DNA of 42,815 nucleotides, from positions 1 through 42,815 of the forward strand of contig DASXZO010000067.1 of assembly GCA_036501845.1 (NCBI GenBank), in the 5' to 3' direction. The translations under genes and the position numbers were made by a program. The DNA is from JBBREP01 sp036501845. GTDB lineage: Bacteria > Actinomycetota > Acidimicrobiia > IMCC26256 > PALSA-610. The notes beneath the pieces are model-generated. The model worked only from the letters and a program-made list of their open reading frames with translations, was not told the DNA's origin and did not search any database. This document shows, one piece after another, positions 8,098 to 17,119 of this stretch. Every line of letters starts with the position of its first letter. Position 1 is the first letter of the stretch.

Positions 8098-9242
8098 TGG
8101 CCCCGATCCTCACGACGCACGCGGGATCGCTGCCGCGGCCGAAGGAGCTCGACGCGCTGTGGGCCCGAAACTGGCGCGGGGAGGCGGTTGACCGCGACGA
8201 GATCGAGGCGATCGTCGAACGGGCGACCGCTGACGTGGTCGCTCGCCAGGTTGAGGTCGGGCTCGACATTGTTGGCAACGGTGAGCAGGGTCGCGAGAGT
8301 TTCTTTACGCACGTGCGCGAGCGCTTCTCGGGCTTCGGCGGGATGGGCGACGTGCGGCCGTTCCGCGACATCCGTGCCTTCCCGGAGTACCTGAAGGCCC
8401 GGATCCCGCTCGCCACCGATCCGAACTCGATATCGCTGGTGCAAGTTCCCGCCGCGGTCGACGAGGTGCGGTATCTCGGCACCGGGGCGATCGAGCGCGA
8501 GCTGACGCAATTGCAGCGCTACGCCGGCCCGCTACAGCCGCGCGACGTGTTCCTCACCGTGCCGTCGCCGGGAATCGTGGCGGCGGCAATGACGAACCGC
8601 CACTACGACACGATCGAGCACTACGTCGACGCGGTGGCAGAGGGCCTCACGCACGAGTATGCGGCGTGCATCGACGCGGGTGTGCTGCTGCAGATCGACG
8701 CGCCGGATCTCGCCATGGAGCAGCACAATCTCTTCGCCGAGCGCCCGCTCGACGACTTCGTGGCGTTCGCCGACCACGTCGTTCGCGCGATCAACGGTGC
8801 TGTGGACGGGTTGCCGCGCGAACGCATCCGGTTGCACGTGTGCTGGGGCAACTACGACGGTCCGCACTGCTTCGACGTGCCGCTCGAGGACATGCTCGCG
8901 ACGTACTCGAAGGCTCACGTCGGCACGATCGTGCTCTCGCTGGCGAACCCGCGCCACGCCCATGAATACCGGCTGCTTGCAAGACTTCCGCACGATGTCA
9001 CGGTGGTGGTGGGCTGCATCGACACCACGTCGAACTATGTGGAGCACCCACAAGTGGTGTGCGACCGCCTGCTGCGCGCGATCGACACGATCGGCGACCC
9101 CGCACGCGTGCAAGCCGGAACCGACTGCGGCTTCGCGAGCGCCGCAGGCATGCGCGACGTCGCCCCCGACGTGGCCTGGGCCAAGCTGCAGTCACTCACC
9201 GAGGGGGCGGCGCTGGCGTCCGACACGCTGGGCCTCCCCTGA
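8097..9242 (+). CDS. MetE-like (cobalamin-independent methionine synthase superfamily) protein
   Basis: 381 aa, about half the length of true MetE, corresponding to its C-terminal catalytic barrel. Landmarks are THAGSLPRPKEL at the N-terminus, DIVGNGEQGRESF, LQIDAPDLAM, RLHVCWGNYDGPH, ANPRHAHEY, VEHPQVV and GTDCGF. In MetE-type enzymes zinc is held by His and Cys (here LHVC), a Glu, and a later Cys (here TDCGF). At the Glu position, relatives read E-x-x-NPRH; this protein has S-L-A-NPRH, so one zinc ligand appears to be missing. Related short proteins include epoxyalkane:CoM transferases and many uncharacterised catabolic enzymes. Its start overlaps the DapB-like stop by 1 nt. A methyl- or thiol-transfer role in the operon's pathway is inference. 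Confidence 0.82.
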   Translation: MAPILTTHAGSLPRPKELDALWARNWRGEAVDRDEIEAIVERATADVVARQVEVGLDIVGNGEQGRESFFTHVRERFSGFGGMGDVRPFRDIRAFPEYLKARIPLATDPNSISLVQVPAAVDEVRYLGTGAIERELTQLQRYAGPLQPRDVFLTVPSPGIVAAAMTNRHYDTIEHYVDAVAEGLTHEYAACIDAGVLLQIDAPDLAMEQHNLFAERPLDDFVAFADHVVRAINGAVDGLPRERIRLHVCWGNYDGPHCFDVPLEDMLATYSKAHVGTIVLSLANPRHAHEYRLLARLPHDVTVVVGCIDTTSNYVEHPQVVCDRLLRAIDTIGDPARVQAGTDCGFASAAGMRDVAPDVAWAKLQSLTEGAALASDTLGLP

Positions 9243-9250
9243 CGTTGTCG

Positions 9251-9279
9251 CGATTTCGCCACGCATACAACGGAAATCG
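9251..9279. terminator. Inverted repeat between convergent genes
   Basis: CGATTTC (9251-9257) pairs perfectly with GAAATCG (9273-9279) across a 15-nt loop. It lies in the 54-nt gap between the MetE-like gene (+) and the broken lipoprotein gene (-). There is no T run, so it is only a candidate bidirectional terminator. Confidence 0.35.
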
Positions 9280-9296
9280 TCGCAAGAACGCTTCGG

Positions 9297-9634
9297 CTAC
9301 GGATTGTCGAACGGCAACGGCGTGATCGTCCAGTGACGTAGGTCGGTCGACCACGCGAACGCGGGCGGTGCGCGGCCCGTGAAGCCGGTCTCAGCGAAGG
9401 CGCTGCCCGTGTCGGTGAGGTAGCCGAAGCCCGAGGTCGCGCCGTTGTCGGGTGGCTCCTCGTGCCACGTACGTCCGCCGTCGCTGCTTACGAGCGCTGG
9501 GTCGTGGTGCGCGTAAAGGTAGTTGCGGTCGACGAGGTCGAGTCGCGGGGTGCCGCGTGATGTGTCGCCGGCGAGCATGCGCAGGCGAACAGCAGCACTG
9601 CCACCACCACGGAACTCCGCGCGACCCGACCCAC
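9297..9634 (-). pseudogene. Broken BNR/sialidase-type lipoprotein gene
   Basis: Reading from GTG 9634, the first frame gives a lipoprotein signal peptide (VGRVARSSVVVAVLLFACAC, with ACSP as a lipobox-like site) and a Ser/Thr-rich linker, then hits a stop at 9488. A second frame overlapping this region continues with the Asp-box motif SSDGGRTW, then GFGYLTDTGSAF and WSTDLRHW, and stops at 9297. Asp-box (BNR) motifs belong to beta-propellers of about 300 aa or more, but only about 65-90 residues of such a domain remain. The gene is therefore both frameshifted and internally shortened. The joint lies roughly at 9485-9560. A sequencing error could explain the frameshift but not the missing length. 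Confidence 0.5.
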
Positions 9635-9674
9635 GTGATGCAGACGCTCTTCGGCTCGGATCGGTTCCGCTCGG

Positions 9675-9680
9675 TACTGT
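9675..9680 (+). promoter_or_regulatory. -10-like box before acyl-CoA synthetase
   Basis: TACTGT ends 8 nt before ATG 9689, which would place transcription initiation at or next to the start codon (leaderless mRNA). No Shine-Dalgarno sequence is visible before that ATG, consistent with this reading. No convincing -35 box is seen. Confidence 0.35.
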
Positions 9681-9688
9681 CCCGATCG

Positions 9689-11137
9689 ATGGACGATCGA
9701 CCGGCGGGCGCGCTTGCGGCGTTGTTGCTCGAGCATCCGTTCGCCGACGACGTGCCACTGCTGCACACCGCCAACCAGTCGATGACCGCGGGGGAGGCGC
9801 GGGCCGCGGCGCGTGCCATCGCCGAACAGCTCGTCGCGGCTGGCGTGGAACCCGGCGCCGCCGTCGCGGTGCAGCTCCCGAACGACATCTCGGCGGTCAC
9901 GACGATGTTCGGCGTGTGGGCGGCGGGCTGCGTGTTCGTGCCGGTGAACCCGCGCCTGCCCGAACGCGAACGCGAGACCGCGCTCGACGCCACCGAACCG
10001 GCCGCGCTGATCACCGCCGGCGGGCTCGAGCGACTCGATCATTCGCGCATCCACGGCGACGACGTGGGTTTCGTGCTGTGGACGTCGGGCACCACCGGCC
10101 GCCCGAAGCCGATCCTGCACACCCACACCGCCTATCTCGAGCTGCTCGACCGCGTGCTCGGTCCGTTGCGAGGCGGGAGCGCCGATGCCCAGCGCGATAC
10201 CGCGCGCACGCCGACACCGAATCTGATCCCGGTCGCGCTGTCGTTGAACGCCGGTATCTACAACGTGCTGTTCGGGCTGCGAGCCGGCGCGGCGATCGTG
10301 ATCATGGACGGCTTCACGCCCGCCACGTTCGCCGAGCTCGTGCAACGGTTCGCGATCCGTTCCACGGTGCTGCCGCCCGCGGCGATCGCGATGCTCAACG
10401 ACGCCGACGACGTGGAGGATCTCGCACCGCTGCGCTATGTGCGCAGCATCACCGCGCCACTGTCGCCGCTGGCGGCGCGTCGATTCGTCGACAGGTTTGG
10501 CGTGAGCGTGCTCAACGGTTACGGGCAGGCCGAGATCGGTGAGGTGATCGGCTGGACCGCGGCCGATGCTCGCGAGCATCCCGACAAGGTGGGCGCGGTG
10601 GGTCGGCCGCATCCCGGCGTGGCGATCCGCATCGCGAGCGACGACGGCACTGAAGCACCTGCGGGCGTCGTCGGCGCACTGCTGGTGCGGCCACCGTCGA
10701 TGGCCGCGGGCTACGCCTCAGGTGACGAGCTCGACGACCGGGTCGACGCGAGCGGCTACGTGAACACCGGCGACCTGGCGCGGGTCGACGAAGAAGGGTT
10801 TGTGTGGATCGAGGGCCGCGCTGGCGACCTCATCAACCGCGGCGGCAACAAGGTGTTCCCCGAGCACGTGGAAGAGGTGCTCCGGCTCGCGCCCGAGGTG
10901 GTCGACGCTGCGGTGATCGGTCGGGCTGACGAGCGCCTCGGTGAGGTGCCCGTGGCCTTCGTGGTCGAAGCCGCGCCGATCAGCGACGATGCCCTCGCCG
11001 CGCTGTGCCGTGAGCACCTCGTGCCCTACAAGGTGCCGGTGGCGTTCCGCCGTGTCGACACGCTGCCGCGCAACGAAGCCGGCAAGCTGCGCCGAGCGGA
11101 GATCAGCGCGATGGAGCAGGCAAGTCCGACGGCGTGA
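9689..11137 (+). CDS. Acyl-CoA synthetase / AMP-dependent ligase
   Basis: 482 aa from ATG 9689 (an upstream in-frame ATG at 9638 is possible). It is an ANL-superfamily adenylating enzyme that activates a carboxylic acid with ATP and transfers it to CoA. The phosphate-binding loop WTSGTTGRPKP is at 131-141, NGYGQAEIGE is the adenine-binding A5 region, and the A7/A8 hinge reads YVNTGDLARVDEEGF with GRAGDLINRGGNKVFPEHVEE. The A10 lysine is in NEAGKLRR. The protein is slightly shorter than typical (500-550 aa), mainly at the N-terminus. The acid substrate cannot be predicted. The last 35 nt overlap the convergent beta-glucosidase gene. It diverges from the broken lipoprotein gene. Confidence 0.9.
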   Translation: MDDRPAGALAALLLEHPFADDVPLLHTANQSMTAGEARAAARAIAEQLVAAGVEPGAAVAVQLPNDISAVTTMFGVWAAGCVFVPVNPRLPERERETALDATEPAALITAGGLERLDHSRIHGDDVGFVLWTSGTTGRPKPILHTHTAYLELLDRVLGPLRGGSADAQRDTARTPTPNLIPVALSLNAGIYNVLFGLRAGAAIVIMDGFTPATFAELVQRFAIRSTVLPPAAIAMLNDADDVEDLAPLRYVRSITAPLSPLAARRFVDRFGVSVLNGYGQAEIGEVIGWTAADAREHPDKVGAVGRPHPGVAIRIASDDGTEAPAGVVGALLVRPPSMAAGYASGDELDDRVDASGYVNTGDLARVDEEGFVWIEGRAGDLINRGGNKVFPEHVEEVLRLAPEVVDAAVIGRADERLGEVPVAFVVEAAPISDDALAALCREHLVPYKVPVAFRRVDTLPRNEAGKLRRAEISAMEQASPTA

Positions 11138-13643
11138 GCCGCAGCTCGAGCCGGTGCGGCAGGTCGGCGCTCGACCGGCCGACGAGCACGTCGTACACGC
11201 CGGCGTCGATCCGCCAACCTGCCTCGGTGCGCTTCTCGGGCGGGCGCGGGCCGAAGGGGTTGCACTCGCGCTGCATGTCGGCGAGGTGCACCCACTCCGG
11301 ATTGCCGGGATCCCAGTAGGCGAACGCGCGCGGCTCGAGCTCGAGCTGCACCGTGCGCGACTCGCCGGGATCGAGCCACACCTTCGTGAACGCCTTCAGC
11401 TCCTTCGGCGGGCGCACGAGTGCTGACGCGCGCGGCGCGACATAACACTGCACCACCTCGGCACCACGACGCGCGCCAGTGTTGGTAACGGTGACGTCGA
11501 CCGTGACGGTGTCGCCGGCCGCAACGCTCGACTCCGACAACCCCGGCGCGCCGATCGTGCACGTGGTGTACGACAGGCCGTGCCCGAACGGGAAACGCAC
11601 CGGCAGCGCACGTGTGTCGTACCAGCGATAGCCGACGAAGATGCCCTCGGCGTATCGGACCTCGCCGTTCTCGGTGGGGAAGTTGCCGTACGACGGGCTG
11701 TGTTCCACGCGCAACGGGATGGTGGTGGGAAGCCGGCCCGACGGTTCGGCATCGCCGAACAGCACGTCGGCGAGCGCGTCGCCCATCTCCTGCCCACCGA
11801 ACCACGCCTGCACGATGGCGCCGACGTCGTCGGCCCAATCCATGGTGACGGGTGACGCGGTGTTCACCACCACCACCGTGTTGGGGTTGGCCGCGGCGAC
11901 GCGTCGCACGAGTTCGTCCTGCTCGCCGGGCAGGTCCATCGACTCGCGGTCGCTGCCCTCCGACTCCCATTGCGCGTTGGTGCCCACGACGAGCACGGCT
12001 GCGTCGGCGCGCGCCGCAGCCGCAACGGCTTCGGCGATCGGGTCGTCGCCGGTGAGCGGACGCAACCCGATCTTCACGCCGCGCAACAGCACCGAGAACA
12101 GGCTCGTGTAGTCGACCACGATGTCGACGGGCGTGCCCGCGGTGAGCACGATCGTGGTGGTGGTCTCCTTGCTGCCCAGCCCGTAGAGCTCGGTGCCCTG
12201 CGGCGGCGGGTTGGTGATGCCGTCGAGCGCGAGCTCGCCGTCGACGTGCACTCGCGCCCGGCCGGCCTGCACCAGGCTCAGCTCGTAGGGGCCGCTCGCA
12301 TCGGGCGTGTACGACGCACTGGCCCGGAACGAGAACTCCTCGCCGATGTCCTCGACCGGGCCGAAGAACAGCAGCTCGCTCGACGAGAAACTCTTGGTGA
12401 GCCGCACCGGGCCCTGCCAATCGGTGCCCGCGTACACCTCGGCGGTGACCGGCACACGCAGCGCGGGTGTGCTCGTGTCGATGTCGCAGCCGGCCACGTG
12501 CGCGAGCTCCACGTCGGAGGTGAAACGGTCGCGGATCGCCGGTAGCAGCTCGGAGCGGTGATGCGGGTTCAAGCTCGCCGAGCCACCGCCGTTCACGTTG
12601 AGCCGGTCGGCATTCGGTCCGAGCACGGCGATGGTGCGCATCTTGGTGGCGTCGAGCGGCAGCACGCCGGTGTTGCGCAGCAGCACCATCGACTCCGACG
12701 CGGCGCGGCGCACGAGCGCGCGATCTTCAGGCTTGTCGACGGCTTCGTCGGGCGGCGGTTCGAGCGGATCGCCGAATGCGCCGACCCGCTCGAACACCGA
12801 GAGCAGGCGGCTCACCGGCGCGTCCAGGTCCGACGCCGCAACCTCACCGCCGTCGATCGCGGCCGCGATCTTCTCGGGTGCGTAGAAGCGGCCGGTGCCC
12901 GGCATCTCGAGGTCGAGTCCGGCGCGCAGCGCCGACACGGTGTGCGCGCACGCGAACCAGTCGCTGAGCACGAAACCCTCGAAGCCCCACTCACTTCGCA
13001 GGATCCCGGCGAGCAGCTCCTCGTGCTCGGCGCACCACGGTCCGTTGAGCCGGTTGTAGCCGGTCATCACGCCGAGCGTGCCGCCCTCCTTCACCGCGAG
13101 CTCGAACGGCACGAGGTAGACCTCGCGCAAGGCGCGGGCGTCGACGATCGAGCTCGTGGTGTAGCGCTCGGTCTCGGCTTCGTTGCCGGCGAAGTGCTTC
13201 ACCGTGGTGGCAACACCCTGTGACTGCGCGCCTCGGATGAACGCGGCGCCCGATTTGCCCGAGAGCAACGGGTCTTCCGAGTAGCACTCGAAGTTGCGGC
13301 CCGACAGCGGTGACCGATGGATGTTGACCGTGGGCGCGAGCAGCACCCTGGCCGCCTTGGTGCGGGCCTCGGCACCGACGGCCCGGCCGATCTGTTCGAC
13401 GAGCTCGACATCCCACGTGGCCCCGAGCGCGGCCGCGCACGGTACGTTCAACGACGTGGTGGTGGTGGCGCCGGGGATCGAACCACCGCGCGCGCCGCTG
13501 GGGCCGTCGGTGACCCGCACTTTTGGGATCCCGAGCCGCGCCACCGGGTGTGTGGACCACATGTCGGAGCCCGCGAGTAGCAGCACCTTCTCGTCGTGCG
13601 TGAGCTCGCCGACGAGTTGCTCGACCTTGTGGCTCGCGGGCAT
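11103..13643 (-). CDS. Glycoside hydrolase family 3 beta-glucosidase with PA14 domain
   Basis: 846 aa, full length for PA14-containing GH3 enzymes. The TIM-barrel domain (about 10-290) has the substrate-binding R116-N117, K149-H150 (KHFAGNE) and the nucleophile D228 in FVLSDWF. The alpha/beta sandwich (about 305-590) is interrupted by a PA14 insert at about 400-530 (YTPDASGPYELSL, GRARVHVDGELALDG), which usually covers the active site and sets glycan preference. A fibronectin III-like domain follows (about 745-815; ends with LEPRAFAYWD). No signal peptide is present, so it likely acts in the cytoplasm on imported oligosaccharides or glycosides. It starts 23 nt after addA with GGGAGG 11 nt before the ATG, and so may be co-transcribed with the repair genes. 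Confidence 0.93.
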   Translation of the reverse strand: MPASHKVEQLVGELTHDEKVLLLAGSDMWSTHPVARLGIPKVRVTDGPSGARGGSIPGATTTTSLNVPCAAALGATWDVELVEQIGRAVGAEARTKAARVLLAPTVNIHRSPLSGRNFECYSEDPLLSGKSGAAFIRGAQSQGVATTVKHFAGNEAETERYTTSSIVDARALREVYLVPFELAVKEGGTLGVMTGYNRLNGPWCAEHEELLAGILRSEWGFEGFVLSDWFACAHTVSALRAGLDLEMPGTGRFYAPEKIAAAIDGGEVAASDLDAPVSRLLSVFERVGAFGDPLEPPPDEAVDKPEDRALVRRAASESMVLLRNTGVLPLDATKMRTIAVLGPNADRLNVNGGGSASLNPHHRSELLPAIRDRFTSDVELAHVAGCDIDTSTPALRVPVTAEVYAGTDWQGPVRLTKSFSSSELLFFGPVEDIGEEFSFRASASYTPDASGPYELSLVQAGRARVHVDGELALDGITNPPPQGTELYGLGSKETTTTIVLTAGTPVDIVVDYTSLFSVLLRGVKIGLRPLTGDDPIAEAVAAAARADAAVLVVGTNAQWESEGSDRESMDLPGEQDELVRRVAAANPNTVVVVNTASPVTMDWADDVGAIVQAWFGGQEMGDALADVLFGDAEPSGRLPTTIPLRVEHSPSYGNFPTENGEVRYAEGIFVGYRWYDTRALPVRFPFGHGLSYTTCTIGAPGLSESSVAAGDTVTVDVTVTNTGARRGAEVVQCYVAPRASALVRPPKELKAFTKVWLDPGESRTVQLELEPRAFAYWDPGNPEWVHLADMQRECNPFGPRPPEKRTEAGWRIDAGVYDVLVGRSSADLPHRLELRLTPSDLPAPSR

Positions 13644-13666
13644 CGGTGTGGCGCCTCCCTGCCGGG

Positions 13667-16600
13667 CTACTCGCCGGCCCGGCGACAGTAGTTGCGCACC
13701 GCGTCGACGGCCCCGGGCAGGTCGGCCACCTCACGCGCCAGCGCGCCGGCGGGGGTGACGAACAGCAATGTCGCGCTCGCCACCGTGCGGCCGAGCGCGG
13801 TCTCGAGCGCGAGCGCATAGGCCGCGGCCTGCGGCGTGTAGCTCGCCACGAGCGCAGCAGCGTCGCGCGCGTCGTCGACCCGGTCGGTCTTGTAGTCGAC
13901 AACCACGAGCGCGCCGTCGTCGTTCTCGTAGAGGAGGTCGATGTAGCCCTCCACGAGCATGCCTTCGATCTGCGCCGCGACTGGCACCTCGCGCCAATGG
14001 CGCCGAGTCGCGGCCTCGCGCACGACCTCGGCTGCGTGCATGCGCGCGGCCAGTGCGGCCACCTCGCCCTCGTGTTCGGGAATCTGTTCGGCCTGCGCCT
14101 GGGCGCGTGCGAGCGCCGGGATCGTGGCCGCGTCGTGGAGGTCGGCGTGCTGCATGACCGCGTGCACGGCGCGGCCGATCGCGGTGCCGGCCCGGCCGCG
14201 CGGCCACGCGGGCTCGGCGGTGTCGACCCCCTCAGCGATCGCGTCGGTGTCGACGCGCTCGCCGATCGCGAGGTCGGCCCGCACGCGCGTGGCCGCAACC
14301 ACACGCGGCGCTGCCGCGGCAGCGATGACGGCGCGCCGCTCGTCGTCGGCGGCGACGAGCGCGCCGTAGGCCGCATCGACAGCTTCGTCGCGGTCAATGT
14401 TCCACTCGAGGCCGAGGGTGGGCACGTCGTTCGCATCGGCCTCGCCAGCCTCGCCAGCCTCGCCAGCCTCGCCAGCCTCGCCGGCGATGCCGAGCGGGTC
14501 GTGGGTGAGCGCGGGCACGGGGTGGCGGTCGAGGTGTCCGGCGAGCATCGCCGCGAACGAATAGGTCTGGCGTTGCGCGTTGTAGTGCTGCGACACGAGC
14601 AGATGATCACGGGCTCGGGTGGCCGCCACATAGAGCAGGCGCGCCCGCTCGGCGGCCACATGCGCCTTCTCGCGCTCGCGCTGATCGGCGTAGCCCGCCG
14701 AGGCCAGCTCCATGCCCTGGCGCCCGGCGCGCAGCAGCGGACCGGAATCGTCGAACAACACCTCCGCCGGCATCGTGACCGGGCTGGCGGCGAGACCGCC
14801 GAGGATCACGATCGGGAACTCCAGACCCTTGGCGCCGTGCATCGTGAGGATGCGCACGGCATCGTCGTCGAGCTCCGGTGCGGGCATCTCGATAGCACTG
14901 GCGTTCTCGTCGGCCTGGCGCCGCGCCCACTCGACGAACCCGCGCAGCGTCGCGCCGTCGCCCGCGCCGTCCCACGCCCGCGCGTGCTCGAGCAGGAAGC
15001 GGATCCGCCGCCAACGATCACGGGGCCGGCGGTGCGCCACGGCCACGAGGTCGAGACGGCATTCCGAGATCACCGCGCCCACGGTGTCGCTCACCGAGCG
15101 CGAGTGCCGCGCCGAGTGCAGCGCCGCGAGGGTGCGCATGGCAACGGCGACGTCGTGATCGATGGCGATCGCCTCGGGGGGTGCCACTCGGTAGTCCCAA
15201 CGCGCTCCGGCCCGTGCCCACTCTGCGAGGGCCCGGTCCGAGCAAGCGAGCCCCGGGCTGCGCAGCGCGGCGACGACCGCAAGCGGATCGGCCGGATCGT
15301 CGACGGCCTGCAGCATTGCGAGCAGGTCGCGCACTTCGCTGGTGGCGAACACGAGCGAACGGCTCTCGACGCGTGCCGCGATGTCGGCGTCGTCGAGGGC
15401 GCGGTCGACGGCGTCGAGTGAGAGCCGGGTGGGCAGCAAGATCGCGACATCGTGATGGCGCGCCGCGCGCACCTCGTGTGTGCGCGGGTCCTCGACCCGC
15501 CACCGGCCCACGATCGACTGGACGAGCCCGGCAATGTCGGCGGCCTCGCGCACACGCAGTTCGGCCGCCGATTCCGGGAGCGGCGTGCCGAAGGTTGCGA
15601 CCGGCGGACCGTCGAACGGATGGTCGCCGAGCGCGGGCCGCTGCGCACTCAGGCGCGCCGGCTCGGCCTGGATCTCGGCCGCGCTATCGCGCAGGAGACC
15701 GTCGAACACGTCGTTCACCCACGCGATCACACCCGGCGTGCTGCGGAAGTTGGTGGCGAGCTCCACCGTGTGCTCGCCGAACCGCTGGGCGGCCCGGTGA
15801 TAGAGCAACAGGTCGGCGCGCCGGAAGCGGTAGATCGACTGCTTGGGGTCGCCCACGAAGAACAGCCGGCCCGGCTCGACCGCGATGTCGTGCCAGGCCC
15901 GGCCGGCCGGATCGACCGCCGCCGCGAGCAGGGCCGCCAGCTCGGCCTGCAGCGGGTCGGTGTCCTGGAACTCGTCGATCAACACGAAGCGGTAGCGCTG
16001 CGCGACCGCTCGCCGCACCTGCTCGTCGCCCCGCAGCAGATCGCGCGCCAGCACGAGCAGGTCGTGGTATTCGAGCCGGCCGGCCGCGGTGCGCTCGCGT
16101 GCCCGTGACCGCACCCACGCGCACAGGCGCGGTTCGACCGCGTCGAGCACGGCCCGGCCCACCGCGTCGATACAGCCGTCGCGCGCCGCGCCCACCGCGT
16201 CGATCGCGGCCTTCACGTCGGCCTTGGGCACGCTCCAGTTCGCTTGCACGCCGTAGTTGCGTGCTTTGGGCACCGCCAGATTCACCAACGTTTCGAGCAG
16301 GTCGAATCCGCCGAATTCGAGCGCCGTGGTGAGCTGTTCGATCGTCGACTGCAGCGACTCGATCACCGCGAGCAGCTTGTCGGCCGGCGCGTCGCACGTC
16401 TCGCGCAACGCCCACGCGCCGGTGATGGCCTCGACGAGCGGCGTCACGTCGGGCGTGACCGACCCGGCCGCCGCGGCGCTGAGGCGAACCTCGTCGGGGT
16501 CGGGGTCGGGGATCCGGTCCCAGTTGGCATGCAGCGTGGCCGTGATGTCGCGCCAGCGCCGCATCCCCACTTCGAGCGTGAGCGCGGTGAGCAGCGGCGC

Positions 16601-17119
16601 TTCGAGCGCCGCATCGCCGAGGAGCTCCTCGGCGAGCTCGCGCCAGCCTTCGTCGAACGCGATCGCGGCCGCGATCTCGTCGACCACTTCGAAACGGGGC
16701 GGCACGCCCGCCTCGATCGGGAAACGGGCGAGGAGGCGCTGTGCGAAACCGTGCAGGGTGGTGAGCGCGGCCTCGTCGATGCGCGCCCGCGCGTGCGCGC
16801 ACCGCGACCGGGCCTCGGGCGAGATCACGTTCGGGTCGTCGCCGCTCGCCGCAACCTCCAATGCGCCGCGAATGCGGTCGCGCAGCTCGGCCGCGGCGGC
16901 CTCGGTGAAGGTGATCGCGGCCAAGTCGTCGAGTTGGGTGCGCCCGGCCGCCACGAGCGCGACCACCCGGCTCACGAGCGCGGCCGTCTTCCCGGTGCCG
17001 GCCCCCGCCACCACGAACAGCGTGTGGTCGTGCTCGGCGCGGATGCGGTCGCGCGCGTGTTGATCGACGGGCTGGTCGACGGGTTCGAGCGTGGCGCGAG
17101 CCACGGGAGCGATCGTCAC
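13667..17119 (-). CDS. addA: AddA-type UvrD-like helicase/nuclease
   Basis: 1150 aa. It is the motor and nuclease subunit of an AddAB-like double-strand-break resection enzyme. All SF1A helicase motifs are visible: Walker A AGAGTGKT (38-45), Ia ITFTEAAAAELRDR, II IDEFQDTDP (about 380), III GDPKQSIYRFRRAD, IV TNFRSTPG, V TMHGAKGLEFP and VI YVAATRARDH. The C-terminal RecB-type nuclease has GRAVHAVMQ, GYIDLLYEN, VVDYKTDR (about 1075) and QAAAYALALE, so the nuclease looks intact. ATG 17119 overlaps the stop of addB by 4 nt (ATGA), the usual addB-addA order. A run of five GEA units interrupts the linker before the nuclease domain. The mycobacterial AdnAB complex is the main alternative identity, but the partner's degenerate motor and Fe-S nuclease favour AddAB. 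Confidence 0.88.
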   Translation of the reverse strand: MTIAPVARATLEPVDQPVDQHARDRIRAEHDHTLFVVAGAGTGKTAALVSRVVALVAAGRTQLDDLAAITFTEAAAAELRDRIRGALEVAASGDDPNVISPEARSRCAHARARIDEAALTTLHGFAQRLLARFPIEAGVPPRFEVVDEIAAAIAFDEGWRELAEELLGDAALEAPLLTALTLEVGMRRWRDITATLHANWDRIPDPDPDEVRLSAAAAGSVTPDVTPLVEAITGAWALRETCDAPADKLLAVIESLQSTIEQLTTALEFGGFDLLETLVNLAVPKARNYGVQANWSVPKADVKAAIDAVGAARDGCIDAVGRAVLDAVEPRLCAWVRSRARERTAAGRLEYHDLLVLARDLLRGDEQVRRAVAQRYRFVLIDEFQDTDPLQAELAALLAAAVDPAGRAWHDIAVEPGRLFFVGDPKQSIYRFRRADLLLYHRAAQRFGEHTVELATNFRSTPGVIAWVNDVFDGLLRDSAAEIQAEPARLSAQRPALGDHPFDGPPVATFGTPLPESAAELRVREAADIAGLVQSIVGRWRVEDPRTHEVRAARHHDVAILLPTRLSLDAVDRALDDADIAARVESRSLVFATSEVRDLLAMLQAVDDPADPLAVVAALRSPGLACSDRALAEWARAGARWDYRVAPPEAIAIDHDVAVAMRTLAALHSARHSRSVSDTVGAVISECRLDLVAVAHRRPRDRWRRIRFLLEHARAWDGAGDGATLRGFVEWARRQADENASAIEMPAPELDDDAVRILTMHGAKGLEFPIVILGGLAASPVTMPAEVLFDDSGPLLRAGRQGMELASAGYADQREREKAHVAAERARLLYVAATRARDHLLVSQHYNAQRQTYSFAAMLAGHLDRHPVPALTHDPLGIAGEAGEAGEAGEAGEADANDVPTLGLEWNIDRDEAVDAAYGALVAADDERRAVIAAAAAPRVVAATRVRADLAIGERVDTDAIAEGVDTAEPAWPRGRAGTAIGRAVHAVMQHADLHDAATIPALARAQAQAEQIPEHEGEVAALAARMHAAEVVREAATRRHWREVPVAAQIEGMLVEGYIDLLYENDDGALVVVDYKTDRVDDARDAAALVASYTPQAAAYALALETALGRTVASATLLFVTPAGALAREVADLPGAVDAVRNYCRRAGE
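14439..14483 (-). repeat. Five-copy 9-nt tandem repeat inside addA
   Basis: The plus strand reads five consecutive units of GCCTCGCCA (the last ending in G), coding for repeated Gly-Glu-Ala in the AddA frame. Because the unit is a multiple of three, copy-number change would alter linker length without breaking the frame. Confidence 0.9.

Noticed and set aside
13646..15421. Long plus-strand open frame opposite addA
   Set aside because: Low-complexity shadow translation; all helicase and nuclease motifs lie on the minus strand.
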